From assembly GCF_000682735.1 (NCBI RefSeq), contig NZ_AWFD01000002.1, positions 124,001-188,000 on the forward strand: 64,000 nucleotides of DNA, written 5' to 3'. The notes beneath the pieces were generated by a model. That model was not told the DNA's origin. It saw nothing but the letters and a program-made list of their open reading frames with translations, and did no database searches. The stretch comes from Hyphomonas sp. CY54-11-8. GTDB lineage: Bacteria > Pseudomonadota > Alphaproteobacteria > Caulobacterales > Hyphomonadaceae. Each line of letters begins with the position of its first letter. Within the stretch, counting starts at the first letter, position 1. Below are positions 1 to 8,792 of this stretch, piece after piece. The position numbers were made by a program, and so were the translations under genes.

Positions 1-435
1 GAAGCTGAAGTGAAGGCTTCACTGAAGCGCGGCTATGACCGGTTCGTCGGGATCGTCGCCGACGGCCGGGGCATGTCCTATGACGAAGTCCATGACGTTG
101 CTCGCGGTCATGTGTGGAGCGGCGAAGATGCTCTGGATCGCGGCCTGGTTGATGAAATCGGGTCTTTCACGGATGCGATCGCCAAAGCGAAGGAACTAGC
201 TGGAATCGACGCCGAAACCGCGCCGCGCCTGATCTACTATCCACATCGCAAATCGGGCTTTGAAGCATTGGAGAGCCTGTTCGGTGCATCCGCGCAAACG
301 GCAGAGTCCATGGCCGCGATTTCGAGCCTGACGGAAGACAAGCGCATTCAGATCCTGCTGGATGAACTGGCCACCGCCCGTGCGCTCAGCACTGGCGAAG
401 CCCAGGCAATCGTCCCGCGCATGAATGAGCGGTAG
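1..435 (+). CDS. sppA: Signal peptide peptidase SppA, C-terminal fragment (cut by window edge)
   Basis: An open frame runs from base 1 to a TAG at 433-435. The first in-frame GTG at base 10 is not a real start, because the reading frame is open from the edge. The residues match the C-terminal part of family S49 peptidases (SppA/protease IV): the stretch ARGHVWSGEDALDRGLVDEI is the typical motif after the catalytic domain. In the family, SppA is a membrane-bound serine-lysine peptidase that degrades cleaved signal peptides. The catalytic lysine and serine lie off the left edge, so activity cannot be judged. A strong hairpin terminator follows directly at 465-495. Confidence 0.85.
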   Translation, partial: EAEVKASLKRGYDRFVGIVADGRGMSYDEVHDVARGHVWSGEDALDRGLVDEIGSFTDAIAKAKELAGIDAETAPRLIYYPHRKSGFEALESLFGASAQTAESMAAISSLTEDKRIQILLDELATARALSTGEAQAIVPRMNER

Positions 436-464
436 GCACGATCGCCTGCGGAAACCTGACCGAG

Positions 465-495
465 AAGGCCTTCCGGGAAACCGGAAGGCCTTTTC
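465..495 (+). terminator. Rho-independent terminator after sppA
   Basis: A perfect 12-bp stem (465-476 with 481-492), closed by a GAAA tetraloop at 477-480, is followed by TTTTC. It sits 30 bases after the sppA stop codon. Confidence 0.85.
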
Positions 496-567
496 TTTGA
501 AGCGGCGTTCAATGCTTGTACGGACAGCAGCGATCATATAGCCCGGAACCCAAAACAGGGCATAAGC

Positions 568-1572
568 ATGAAGATCCTCGTTACCGGCGCCGCCGGTTTT
601 ATTGGTAGTGAATTGTCCCTTCGCCTCGTGAAGGAAGGCCACGAGGTGACCGGCGTCGATTGTTTCTCGGCCTATTATGATGTCGCCCTGAAACGGAACC
701 GCGTGAAGCGGCTGGACGCCTACAAGAACTTTCGCATGCACGAAATAAAGGTTGAAGATGAGGAGGCGATGACGATCGCCTTCCGTGAAAGCACTCCCGA
801 TATTGTCGTTCACCTCGCCGCGCAGGCGGGTGTCCGCTACAGCCTGGATCACCCGCGAGAATACATTTCATCCAATATTGTCGGCTCGTTCAATGTGATT
901 GATCTGGCAAGACTTCACGGCACCAAGCACCTTGTCCTTGCGTCCACTTCATCCGCCTACGGTGCAAACCAGAAATTCCCGTTTGAAGAAACCGACCCCG
1001 CCCCTCACCCCCTGACGATTTACGCCGCGACCAAACTGTCGAGCGAATTGATCGCCCACAGCCACTCCCACCTTTACGGCACCCCCACGACGCTTCTCCG
1101 CTTTTTCAGCGTCTACGGCCCATGGGGCAGACCGGACATGGCATTCTTCCTGTTCACCGACCGAATTTTCAAGAACCAGCCCATCGACGTCTATAATCGC
1201 GGCGATCTTATGCGGGACTTCACATATATCGATGACCTTGTCGAAGCGATCCGCCGCCTGATGGACACCCCGCCCATCGCTGGAGAACCCGTTACGCGGA
1301 ACGACTCTCTCAGCCCTGTTGCGCCGTATCGGCTGGTCAATATCGGTCATGCAGCCCCTGTGCGCCTGATGGACTATATCGAAGCCATTGAAGAGGCGAT
1401 CGGCAAAACGGCCGTGAAGAACATGCTGGACATGCAGCCCGGCGATGTGAAGCAGACCTATGCCGATGTAAGCCTGTTGAAGGCACTTACCGGATATGTT
1501 CCCACCACGGATGTGAAAGCCGGCATTCAGGCCTTCGTCGATTGGTACCGCGACTACTATAAACCGGCCTGA
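568..1572 (+). CDS. NAD-dependent epimerase, UDP-glucuronate 4-epimerase-like
   Basis: This 334-residue extended short-chain dehydrogenase has the Rossmann glycine motif TGAAGFIG (residues 6-13), an STSSAYG segment (126-132) and the catalytic YAATK (Tyr152, Lys156). Length and overall pattern fit the CapI/WbnF/LspL group, which converts UDP-glucuronate to UDP-galacturonate using bound NAD+. Exact substrate cannot be proven from sequence. It may feed the exopolysaccharide locus about 9 kb downstream, where a UDP-glucuronate decarboxylase uses the same precursor. The start ATG follows the sppA terminator, so it is probably transcribed on its own. Its last 16 bases overlap the convergent pseudouridine synthase gene. 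Confidence 0.88.
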   Translation: MKILVTGAAGFIGSELSLRLVKEGHEVTGVDCFSAYYDVALKRNRVKRLDAYKNFRMHEIKVEDEEAMTIAFRESTPDIVVHLAAQAGVRYSLDHPREYISSNIVGSFNVIDLARLHGTKHLVLASTSSAYGANQKFPFEETDPAPHPLTIYAATKLSSELIAHSHSHLYGTPTTLLRFFSVYGPWGRPDMAFFLFTDRIFKNQPIDVYNRGDLMRDFTYIDDLVEAIRRLMDTPPIAGEPVTRNDSLSPVAPYRLVNIGHAAPVRLMDYIEAIEEAIGKTAVKNMLDMQPGDVKQTYADVSLLKALTGYVPTTDVKAGIQAFVDWYRDYYKPA

Positions 1573-2288
1573 AGGCCGAGTGCCGTAGCGGCCAACTTGA
1601 AGTCTTCAGGCAAAGGCGCCTCAAAGCACATTTCACCTCCATCCGGGTGCCGCACAACGAGCTTCGCAGCATGTAGCATCAGGCGCGACGCACCTTCTGC
1701 GCCGGTGCCGTAGAGCCAATCCCCCAGGATTGGCATCCCGGCAATGGATAAGTGCGCGCGGATCTGGTGCATCCGGCCTGTCTCAGGCCGCGCTTCGAGC
1801 AGCGCGGCATCACCGCTTCGTGCCAGAATGCGCCAATGCGTCACCGCCGCTAGCGCCCCTTTCCGACCGGGATTTGCTGCAATCATCCGCGGCCGCCCGG
1901 CTTCCTCGACTTTGACCAGAGGCGTGTTCAGAGCGCCCTCATCGGCAAACGGCAATGCGCCACGGACAAGTGCAAGATACGTTTTTTCAGTCCGCCGGGA
2001 CGCGAACTCTTCCGACAGGAATGCCGCAGCAGGCTGCGTCCGTGCCGTTATGATGACGCCGGAAGTCCCAAGATCCAGACGATGGACGAGCCGGGGGCGC
2101 TTTCCGTTTGATTTGGCGAAGGCGACCAGCAGGTCGTCCAGAGATCTGGAAATGCCGCCGCCGCCTTGAACCGCAAGGCCGGACGGTTTGTTGAACACGA
2201 TCACCTTGTCGTCCTCATGGATGACAAGGTTGCGCACGAAGTCGGCATCCTCCGTACTGAGTTCTGGCACGGGACGATTGCGCGTCAC
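1557..2288 (-). CDS. RluA-family RNA pseudouridine synthase
   Basis: The protein carries the RluA/RluC/RluD catalytic signature HRLDLGTSG (residues 69-77, catalytic Asp72), so it should isomerise uridine to pseudouridine in rRNA or tRNA. Which RNA is modified cannot be told. I place the start at a GTG (2288) that overlaps the rarA stop as GTGA and has GGTGGAG upstream. An ATG at 2324 would give 12 extra residues and a 40-bp overlap. At 243 residues it is short for RluC/RluD, and no separate S4 domain is visible. Translation is probably coupled to rarA. The 3' end overlaps the convergent epimerase gene by 16 bp. Confidence 0.88.
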   Translation of the reverse strand: MTRNRPVPELSTEDADFVRNLVIHEDDKVIVFNKPSGLAVQGGGGISRSLDDLLVAFAKSNGKRPRLVHRLDLGTSGVIITARTQPAAAFLSEEFASRRTEKTYLALVRGALPFADEGALNTPLVKVEEAGRPRMIAANPGRKGALAAVTHWRILARSGDAALLEARPETGRMHQIRAHLSIAGMPILGDWLYGTGAEGASRLMLHAAKLVVRHPDGGEMCFEAPLPEDFKLAATALGLQAGL

Positions 2289-3595
2289 GCTCCACCCTTT
2301 CGGTCTCGGAGCTTCGCAATCCACGCAAGGCGTTCGGCGATCGACTTCTCCCGCCCCTCTCCTTTAGGTTGGTAGAAGGATTGCCTTTCCATACCATCCG
2401 GAAAATAGTTCTGACCGGACACCCCTTCTTCCGTATCGTGATCATAGGCATACCCCGCGCCGTACCCCTGATCCTTCATCATCTTCGTGGGTGCATTCAG
2501 AATGTGTTTCGGGGGCATCAGGCTGCCGGTGTCACGCGCGGACTGAAGAGCGGCCTTCCAAGCCACGTAGGCCGCATTCGATTTGGGCGCGGTCGCCAAA
2601 TGGATCACTGCGTGTGCAAGCGCCAGCTCCCCTTCCGGAGACCCCATTCGCTCGTAGGCCCGGGCGGCTTCGCTTGTCACCATCAGCGCCGTCGGGTCGG
2701 CAAGGCCGATATCCTCGCTGGCCATACGGACAAGGCGGCGAGCCAGATAGAGCGGGTCTTCCCCGCCATCTATCATTCGCGCGAACCAGTAGAGCGCCGC
2801 ATCGGGGTCCGATCCCCGGACAGCCTTGTGTAAGGCCGAGATCAGATTGTAGTGGCCGTCCCCGGCCTTGTCGTAGGCAGGTGCGCGCTTTTGCAAACCT
2901 GCGGTTACTTGCGCAAGGCTCAATACCGACGTCGGCCCGGCAAGCGCATAGAGCTGCTCCACGATATTGAGGAGGTAGCGCCCGTCACCATCGGCCATTG
3001 CGAGAACCGGAGCGACCGCTTCTTTCACAACAGGCAAGGGACGCCCTTCAAGCGCCTCTGCCCTGCTGATCAGCTCCGTCAGCGCCGTCTCTTCCAGCCG
3101 CTTGAGCACCAGCACCTGACAGCGTGACAGGAGCGCGCCGTTGATTTCGAAGCTTGGGTTCTCGGTCGTCGCGCCGACCAGCGTAACGACACCACTTTCG
3201 ACAAACGGCAGGAAGCCGTCCTGCTGCGCCTTGTTGAAACGGTGAATCTCATCGACAAACAGAAGCGTGCCCTTGCCGACCTTCCAGCGCCCTTCCGCCC
3301 GGTCGAACGCCGCGCGCAGGTCTTTCACCCCTGAAAAAATCGCACTGATCGCCTCGAATTCGAGATCGGTTTCCTGCGCAAGCAAACGGGCGATGGTCGT
3401 CTTGCCGACACCGGGCGGCCCCCAGAAAATGATCGAGGACAGTCGCTTTGCCTGCAGCACACGCGTCAGCGTGCCATCCGGGCCGACCAGATGGTCCTGC
3501 CCGACGACTTCCGACAGTTTCTGCGGGCGCAACCGGTCCGCAAGGGGACGCGGGGCCCCTTCAGACATTCCGGCTGCTTCAAACAAATCGCTCAT
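2285..3595 (-). CDS. rarA: Replication-associated recombination protein A (RarA/MgsA), AAA+ ATPase
   Basis: 436 residues in the RarA/MgsA/WRNIP1 family, which acts at stalled replication forks. Walker A is GPPGVGKT (residues 59-66) and Walker B is [10 protein letters not shown] (111-120), followed by the clamp-loader-like C-terminal domain ending [16 protein letters not shown], which is typical of the family. I chose the ATG at 3595 (MSDLFEAAG); an in-frame extension to 3640 lacks family similarity. The downstream pseudouridine synthase overlaps by 4 bp, so the two form an operon. It is divergent from the TauD-type gene, with a gap of only 59 bp holding both promoters. Confidence 0.95.
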   Translation of the reverse strand: MSDLFEAAGMSEGAPRPLADRLRPQKLSEVVGQDHLVGPDGTLTRVLQAKRLSSIIFWGPPGVGKTTIARLLAQETDLEFEAISAIFSGVKDLRAAFDRAEGRWKVGKGTLLFVDEIHRFNKAQQDGFLPFVESGVVTLVGATTENPSFEINGALLSRCQVLVLKRLEETALTELISRAEALEGRPLPVVKEAVAPVLAMADGDGRYLLNIVEQLYALAGPTSVLSLAQVTAGLQKRAPAYDKAGDGHYNLISALHKAVRGSDPDAALYWFARMIDGGEDPLYLARRLVRMASEDIGLADPTALMVTSEAARAYERMGSPEGELALAHAVIHLATAPKSNAAYVAWKAALQSARDTGSLMPPKHILNAPTKMMKDQGYGAGYAYDHDTEEGVSGQNYFPDGMERQSFYQPKGEGREKSIAERLAWIAKLRDRKGGA

Positions 3596-3654
3596 GGCCC
3601 ATGTTCTAGGCGAGCTGGCGGCTCGTGATAAGATAGGCACCGGAGGAAACGCAT

Positions 3655-4497
3655 ATGAGCCTGGAGATCACACCATCCGGGCAGGCCTGCGGCGCAACCG
3701 TGCGCGGCGTGGACCTGACCCATCCGTTGGACAAAGAGACGATCGCTGAAATCCGGAAGGCCTGGCTGGACTACCAGGTCCTGTCTTTTCCGGACCAGAA
3801 GATGACCAATTCGGACTTAGAGCGATTTACGCAGTACTTTGGGCCATTCGGCGATGACCCATTCATTGCCCCCATCGAAGGGCATCCGCACATCATCGCC
3901 GTCAAACGCGCCGCAGACGAAACCGCCCCGATTTTCGCGGAAAGCTGGCACTCCGACTGGAGCTTCCAGAAACGCCCGCCTCAGGGAACCTGCCTGTTCG
4001 GCATTACCATTCCGCCCAGTGGCGGCGATACGCTCTTCGCAAACCAGTATATGGCGCTGGAGCAAATGCCGGACGAGCTGCGCGAACGCATTGAAGGGCG
4101 CCACGCCATTCATTCGGCCCGCAATGCCTATTCTCCGGTAGGAATGTATGGCGAAGATGACAAGGCCAAGGGACGGAGCATGGACATCCGCCCATCTTCC
4201 GACGCTGAGGCGACAGAGCGGCACGACCTCATTCGCACGCATCCAGAAACGGGCCGCAAGTCCCTGTTCGGCTGCGCCGGCTATATTGTCGGGATTGCCG
4301 GGATGGATCAGGAGGAAGGCTGGGAATTGGTGACGGATCTCTATCGCTGGCAGACCCGACCGGAGTTCCAGTACCGGCACAAATGGGAACCGGACATGCT
4401 GCTGATGTGGGACAATCGCTGCCTTCTGCACATGGCGACAGGCGGCTACGCCGGACACGATCGCTTGCTGCACCGCACAACAATTGGGGCGGCTTAA
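3655..4497 (+). CDS. TauD/TfdA-family Fe(II)/2-oxoglutarate dioxygenase
   Basis: 280 residues with the facial iron triad of the TauD family: His99 and Asp101 in WHSDWS and His259 in DNRCLLHMA. Arg270 is placed to hold the 2-oxoglutarate carboxylate. Family members hydroxylate small acids such as taurine, alkylsulfonates or phenoxyacetates, using 2-oxoglutarate and O2; the substrate here is unknown. A clear GGAGGAA lies 7 bases before the ATG. A P450 gene follows 73 bp downstream on the same strand, so the two may be co-transcribed. No transporter or sulfonate-metabolism gene is adjacent. Confidence 0.9.
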   Translation: MSLEITPSGQACGATVRGVDLTHPLDKETIAEIRKAWLDYQVLSFPDQKMTNSDLERFTQYFGPFGDDPFIAPIEGHPHIIAVKRAADETAPIFAESWHSDWSFQKRPPQGTCLFGITIPPSGGDTLFANQYMALEQMPDELRERIEGRHAIHSARNAYSPVGMYGEDDKAKGRSMDIRPSSDAEATERHDLIRTHPETGRKSLFGCAGYIVGIAGMDQEEGWELVTDLYRWQTRPEFQYRHKWEPDMLLMWDNRCLLHMATGGYAGHDRLLHRTTIGAA

Positions 4498-4570
4498 AAA
4501 CTTTCCAGCGGCGCGCTTCGCACGTACTCTATTTCCCATAAGGGCGAAAAAGCCTGTTTGGGAGGAAAAT

Positions 4571-5833
4571 ATGGCCGACACAGCGCAGTCGATAGACGTG
4601 GAAGTTCCTGATCCGTGGAGCCTTCCCCTTGAAGGTTTCGACGTTTCGAAAGCGGAAATCTTCCAGCAAAACAAACAGGGTGAGTATTTCAGACGACTGC
4701 GCAAGGAAGCCCCGGTCCACTATTGCCCGGAAAGTGCCGTGGGCGCCTACTGGTCCGTCACGAAATACAACGACATCATTGCGGTCGATTCGAACCACAA
4801 AGTGTTCTCGTCCGTCCCCAGCATCGTGATTGGCGACCCGTCTGACGACTTCCAGCCGCCGATGTTCATCGCAATGGATCCGCCGATCCATGACATCCAG
4901 CGTAAAGCCGCCCAGCCAGCTGTCGCCCCGAGCCAGCTGTCGGAACTGGAAGACCTGATCCGACAGCGCGTCTGCAATATCCTGGACAGCTTGCCGGTTG
5001 GTGAGGAATTCAACTGGGTGGACCGTGTTTCAATCGAGCTGACCACCCAGATGCTCGCGACGTTATTCGACTACCCGTTTGAAGACCGGCACAAGCTGCC
5101 CTTCTGGTCCGATGTCGCAACCACATCCGACGCAGTCGGCGTCGCCGGCGCAGACATGGAATGGCGGATGAAGCATCTCAATGAATGCCTCGCCAGCTTC
5201 ACTGAGCTTTGGCACCAACGCGCCGCAGAGCCGCGAAAGTTCGACTTCATTTCCTTGCTGGCCCATGATCCGAAGACGAAGGACATGGTCAACAATCCGA
5301 TCGAACTGCTCGGCAACCTGATGCTGCTGATCGTGGGCGGAAACGACACGACCCGCAACTCGATCTCCGGCGGCGTCTACTTCCTCAACAAGTTTCCGGA
5401 CCAGTACGCCAAACTGAAAGCGGACCCTTCGCTGATCCCCAACATGGTCTCAGAGATTATCCGCTACCAGACCCCTCTGGCCCATATGCGGCGCGTGGCG
5501 ACGGAAGATACGGAACTTGGCGGGCAAAAGATCCGCAAGGGCGACAAGGTCGTGATGTGGTATGTGTCCGGCAACCGCGATGAGGAAGCGATCGAACGGC
5601 CTGACGAATTCCTGATCGATCGCCAGAATGCCCGCCGTCACGTTTCGTTTGGTTTCGGCATCCACCGCTGCATGGGCAACCGTGTCGCCGAGATGCAGCT
5701 GCGAATCCTGTGGGAAGAGATCATGAACCGCTTCGAAAATGTCGAAGTCGTCGGCGAACCGGAACGCGTCCTGTCGAACTTCGTGCTCGGCTACACCCAC
5801 CTGCCGGTGGTCCTGCATCCGAAAACGAACTGA
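4571..5833 (+). CDS. Cytochrome P450, CYP153-like (alkane/fatty-chain hydroxylase type)
   Basis: 420 residues. The haem loop is FGFGIHRCMG with the cysteine ligand at residue 367, the ExxR motif is at 295-298, and the I-helix oxygen-binding segment GGNDTTRNS is at 256-264. The I-helix sequence and the stretch from IHRCMGNR to LRILWEEI are characteristic of the soluble bacterial CYP153 family, which hydroxylates n-alkane or fatty chain ends using ferredoxin and ferredoxin reductase. Neither partner is in this window, so redox partners must come from elsewhere. The start is set by GGAGGAAAAT directly before the ATG at 4571; an upstream in-frame start at 4484 would overlap the dioxygenase gene. 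Confidence 0.9.
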   Translation: MADTAQSIDVEVPDPWSLPLEGFDVSKAEIFQQNKQGEYFRRLRKEAPVHYCPESAVGAYWSVTKYNDIIAVDSNHKVFSSVPSIVIGDPSDDFQPPMFIAMDPPIHDIQRKAAQPAVAPSQLSELEDLIRQRVCNILDSLPVGEEFNWVDRVSIELTTQMLATLFDYPFEDRHKLPFWSDVATTSDAVGVAGADMEWRMKHLNECLASFTELWHQRAAEPRKFDFISLLAHDPKTKDMVNNPIELLGNLMLLIVGGNDTTRNSISGGVYFLNKFPDQYAKLKADPSLIPNMVSEIIRYQTPLAHMRRVATEDTELGGQKIRKGDKVVMWYVSGNRDEEAIERPDEFLIDRQNARRHVSFGFGIHRCMGNRVAEMQLRILWEEIMNRFENVEVVGEPERVLSNFVLGYTHLPVVLHPKTN

Positions 5834-5839
5834 AGCGAT

Positions 5840-7261
5840 TCAGAGGCGGACCGTCCCCCGGATGGTCCGCCCGTTGCGGTCCAGCTCAATATTCCAGCTT
5901 CGATCTGAATCCTTGAGCACGGCTTCCAGGTCTTTCACGGTCTTGGTCTGCTTGCCGTTGACGGAACGAATGATGTCGCCCGGACGGAAATAGTTGCGCG
6001 CCACGGACCGGCGGGCGACGGAATAGACATAGATGCCGGAGCCTTTCTGGAACGGGTCCAGCCCGTTCTCCTCGGCAAGGCGAGGTGAAAGCTCAACCAC
6101 ACGCGCGCCGTTGAAAACATCCTGCCCTTCCAGCAACACGATATCAGCCTCCGTTGCGCCGGGTGGCGGCTCAACCTTGACGCCGATCACCTGATTGCGG
6201 CCACCGCGCAGCACGTTGAGCTGCGCTTTTTCACCGGGATTCCGGATGGCGGCGAGGAATTTCAGGCCTTTCTCGTCGAACACTTCCCGGCCATCGATGG
6301 CGGTGACCAGATCACCACGGCGCAGACCAGACTTGTCAGCCGGCCCACCGTCGTAAACCTCTGTGACCATCACGCCGATGGGACGGGACAGGCCCTGCGC
6401 CTTGGCCATATCGAAACTGACCGATTGCGCGGCGAGCCCCAGCCATGGGCGCACAAACGTACCTTCATTCATGGCCGCATCGACAACGCGCTTGACCATT
6501 TCGGACGGGATGGCGAAGCCGATGCCATTCGATCCGCCGCCCCGCGAAAAGATCGCTGTGTTCACGCCGACCAGCTGACCCTTCATATTCACAAGTGCCC
6601 CGCCGGAGTTACCAGGATTCACCGCCGCGTCGGTCTGAATGAAGAAGGAGTAGTCGGAGATGCCGACATCAGTACGGGCCGTCGCGGAGATAATGCCGCT
6701 GGTGACGGTCTGGCCGACGCCAAACGGGTTGCCGATGGCCATTACAAGATCGCCCACCTGCGCCTCTCGCGTGTCGGCGTAGTGCAGGACCGGCAGCTTG
6801 TCGCCGCCGGTATCGATTTTGAGCACGGCAAGGTCTGTCCGCTCGTCGTTCAGAACCAGCTCCGCCGGATACTCCCGCCGGTCGCTCAGGACGACACGAA
6901 ATGAATCCGCATCTTCAACGACGTGGTTGTTGGTGACAATCACACCGTCCTCACGGACGACAACACCGGAGCCGAGGGAGTTCTGAACCCGGCTTTGCGG
7001 CGCAGCGCGGCCATAGAGAAGCATCTCCATCGGCGTGACACCTGTCTTCACCGTCTTCTGTGTGTAGACGTTCACGACGGCGGGCGAGACTTCTTTCACA
7101 AGCGGCGCGAAGGTCAGCTCGATCTCGGATCGCGTCTCCGGCAATCGCTGGGCATGGGCCATGAGGGGTGAAACCGCCAGCACCAGAAGTGCCACCACAC
7201 AAAGCCCGGCCACAACCAGGTACTTTGAAACATGTCTTGTCATGCGAAGAGCGTGCATCAT
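5840..7261 (-). CDS. Do-family periplasmic serine endopeptidase (DegP/DegQ type)
   Basis: 473 residues: N-terminal hydrophobic signal (about residues 12-37), a trypsin-like domain with catalytic His113 (TNNHVV), Asp143 (RTDLAVLK) and Ser219 (NPGNSGGAL), then two PDZ domains. It should degrade or chaperone misfolded envelope proteins. The ATG at 7261 is preferred; the further upstream TTG at 7297 is unlikely, and an ATG at 7243 is also possible. It ends 6 bp from the convergent P450. It is the last of four minus-strand genes (ABM protein, acyl-CoA dehydrogenase, transporter, protease), separated from the transporter by 67 bp. Confidence 0.93.
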   Translation of the reverse strand: MMHALRMTRHVSKYLVVAGLCVVALLVLAVSPLMAHAQRLPETRSEIELTFAPLVKEVSPAVVNVYTQKTVKTGVTPMEMLLYGRAAPQSRVQNSLGSGVVVREDGVIVTNNHVVEDADSFRVVLSDRREYPAELVLNDERTDLAVLKIDTGGDKLPVLHYADTREAQVGDLVMAIGNPFGVGQTVTSGIISATARTDVGISDYSFFIQTDAAVNPGNSGGALVNMKGQLVGVNTAIFSRGGGSNGIGFAIPSEMVKRVVDAAMNEGTFVRPWLGLAAQSVSFDMAKAQGLSRPIGVMVTEVYDGGPADKSGLRRGDLVTAIDGREVFDEKGLKFLAAIRNPGEKAQLNVLRGGRNQVIGVKVEPPPGATEADIVLLEGQDVFNGARVVELSPRLAEENGLDPFQKGSGIYVYSVARRSVARNYFRPGDIIRSVNGKQTKTVKDLEAVLKDSDRSWNIELDRNGRTIRGTVRL

Positions 7262-7328
7262 GTCTATGGCTCTATTGCGGCGCTGAAGGAGTGGCAATTC
7301 GGCGGTTCATGACAATTCAGTCAGAAAT

Positions 7329-8783
7329 TCAGTGACTTGCCTCTTCTGCCCCTCGTGCTGCGAGTGTCGCAAGGTTGTTTTCATGCGACTCGCGGCTGAT
7401 CCGGTAGAAGCCCACGCAGAGCATCATCAGCGTCCATGCTGCGAGCAGCGTCACCGCATATCCCCAACCAAGCGAAGTCAACGAGCTGTCGGTGACCTTG
7501 TCTGGCTGAGCCCCTTCCTGAATACCGGCAAATGTAAGAACCACGGTCGCGACGAATACGCCGGAGGCCTGCGCCAGCTTTCGGATGAAGCTGATCCCGG
7601 CATAGAAGATGCCTTCCGACCGTCGGCCCGTCTGAACCTCGCTGTCCTCGACAATGTCAGCAACCATCGAGCCCATAAGCATCTGCGTGGCGATGATGAG
7701 CGCCAGGTCAAAGATCGTGATTGTGAGTACGATATTATAGAGTGCGTCCGAGCCGTTCGGCGGCATGATCCCGATCAGCCGGGCGAAGACCGGCGCCGGG
7801 GCAATCGTGAATGCCAGGACGCCGATCGAGAGGGCAGCGCGTTTCTTTCCGAACATCCGCCCGGCGATCGGCGCAATGATCAGGGCCAGCACAGCTGAAA
7901 TGTACACAGCGACTGTCAGGCCTGCCGTCTGGGTCGTTGTGAAGCCCCAGAAATAGCCATTGATGTACTGGTTGAGTGAAGCGGAAACGCCGGAGGCCAG
8001 CAGACCGAAGAGCGTGGCCAGGAACAAGGCCCGGAACGACGGGTTCGAAATCGTCTCGAAGATTTCCGAGAAGACCTTGCCCAGGGTCAGGTTCCTTTGC
8101 GCGGGCGGTGCCTTGAGATGAGGTATGCGGGCATGCGTGCCGAATGTCGACACGGCCGCCGCCAGCAGAATGACACCGGCTGCGACCTGACCATAGAGAT
8201 GCCAGCCGGGAATATGGAAATAGCCGGACGGGTTCTGTTCGCTCGGCTTCAACAGGAAGAAGAGCAGGAAAATCTGGATGGAAAGACCGCCAACCCATGC
8301 GAAGAAGTAGCGGTACGACATCAGGCTGGTGCGAGCATCATATTCCGGCGTCAGCTCCGGAACCAGCGCCGTACTCGGCACCTCATACATCGTGAAAGAC
8401 AGCCGTACACTGATTGTCAGAACCAGAAGCCAGACAAACAAGCCGTTTGTCGACAGGCCTTCAGGCGGGTTCCAGGCGAGGTAGTAAGTCAGCCCGACCG
8501 GAAGGAGCGCCGCATACATGAAAGGATGCCGCCGGCCGATACGGGTGCGTATATTGTCTGACCAATACCCGACGATTGGATCGGACATGGCATCGACGAC
8601 CAGCGCGATCATCAGGGCGAGGAAAACCATCGCCGCAGGAACACCCAGAATCTGGCTGTAGAAGAACAGCAGGAAGTATTCGAACCCGTTGTTCTTGATC
8701 CCTTCGGCCGCGCCGCCAAACCCGAACGCAAGCCGGGTTGGCAGGCTCGGCCCGGAGGCCTTTGCGGTGACAGCGTCAGTCAT
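7329..8783 (-). CDS. MFS transporter of the glycoside-pentoside-hexuronide (GPH) cation symporter type
   Basis: 484 residues with about 12 hydrophobic segments. The N-terminal pattern (FGFGGAAEGIKNNGFEYFLL, then DAMSDPIVGYWSDNIRTRIG with the RRHPFMY stretch) is the hallmark of the MFS_2/GPH family. Such proteins move sugars, sugar acids or other small solutes with H+ or Na+; substrate unknown. The gene lies 9 bp downstream of an acyl-CoA dehydrogenase on the same strand, so they are probably co-transcribed. That context hints at uptake of an organic acid or lipid-derived compound rather than a sugar, but this is only inference. Confidence 0.88.
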   Translation of the reverse strand: MTDAVTAKASGPSLPTRLAFGFGGAAEGIKNNGFEYFLLFFYSQILGVPAAMVFLALMIALVVDAMSDPIVGYWSDNIRTRIGRRHPFMYAALLPVGLTYYLAWNPPEGLSTNGLFVWLLVLTISVRLSFTMYEVPSTALVPELTPEYDARTSLMSYRYFFAWVGGLSIQIFLLFFLLKPSEQNPSGYFHIPGWHLYGQVAAGVILLAAAVSTFGTHARIPHLKAPPAQRNLTLGKVFSEIFETISNPSFRALFLATLFGLLASGVSASLNQYINGYFWGFTTTQTAGLTVAVYISAVLALIIAPIAGRMFGKKRAALSIGVLAFTIAPAPVFARLIGIMPPNGSDALYNIVLTITIFDLALIIATQMLMGSMVADIVEDSEVQTGRRSEGIFYAGISFIRKLAQASGVFVATVVLTFAGIQEGAQPDKVTDSSLTSLGWGYAVTLLAAWTLMMLCVGFYRISRESHENNLATLAARGAEEASH

Positions 8784-8792
8784 CGCCGGCCG

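Noticed and set aside
196..871. Long minus-strand open frames opposite the sppA end and epimerase
   Set aside because: They lie wholly across genes with clear protein-family motifs, have no family similarity and cross the perfect terminator at 465-495.
5844..5871. Inverted repeat GGCGGACC/GGTCCGCC near the P450 stop as a terminator
   Set aside because: It falls within the last codons of the Do-type protease gene and has no T-run on either side; codon-driven symmetry is a simpler reading.
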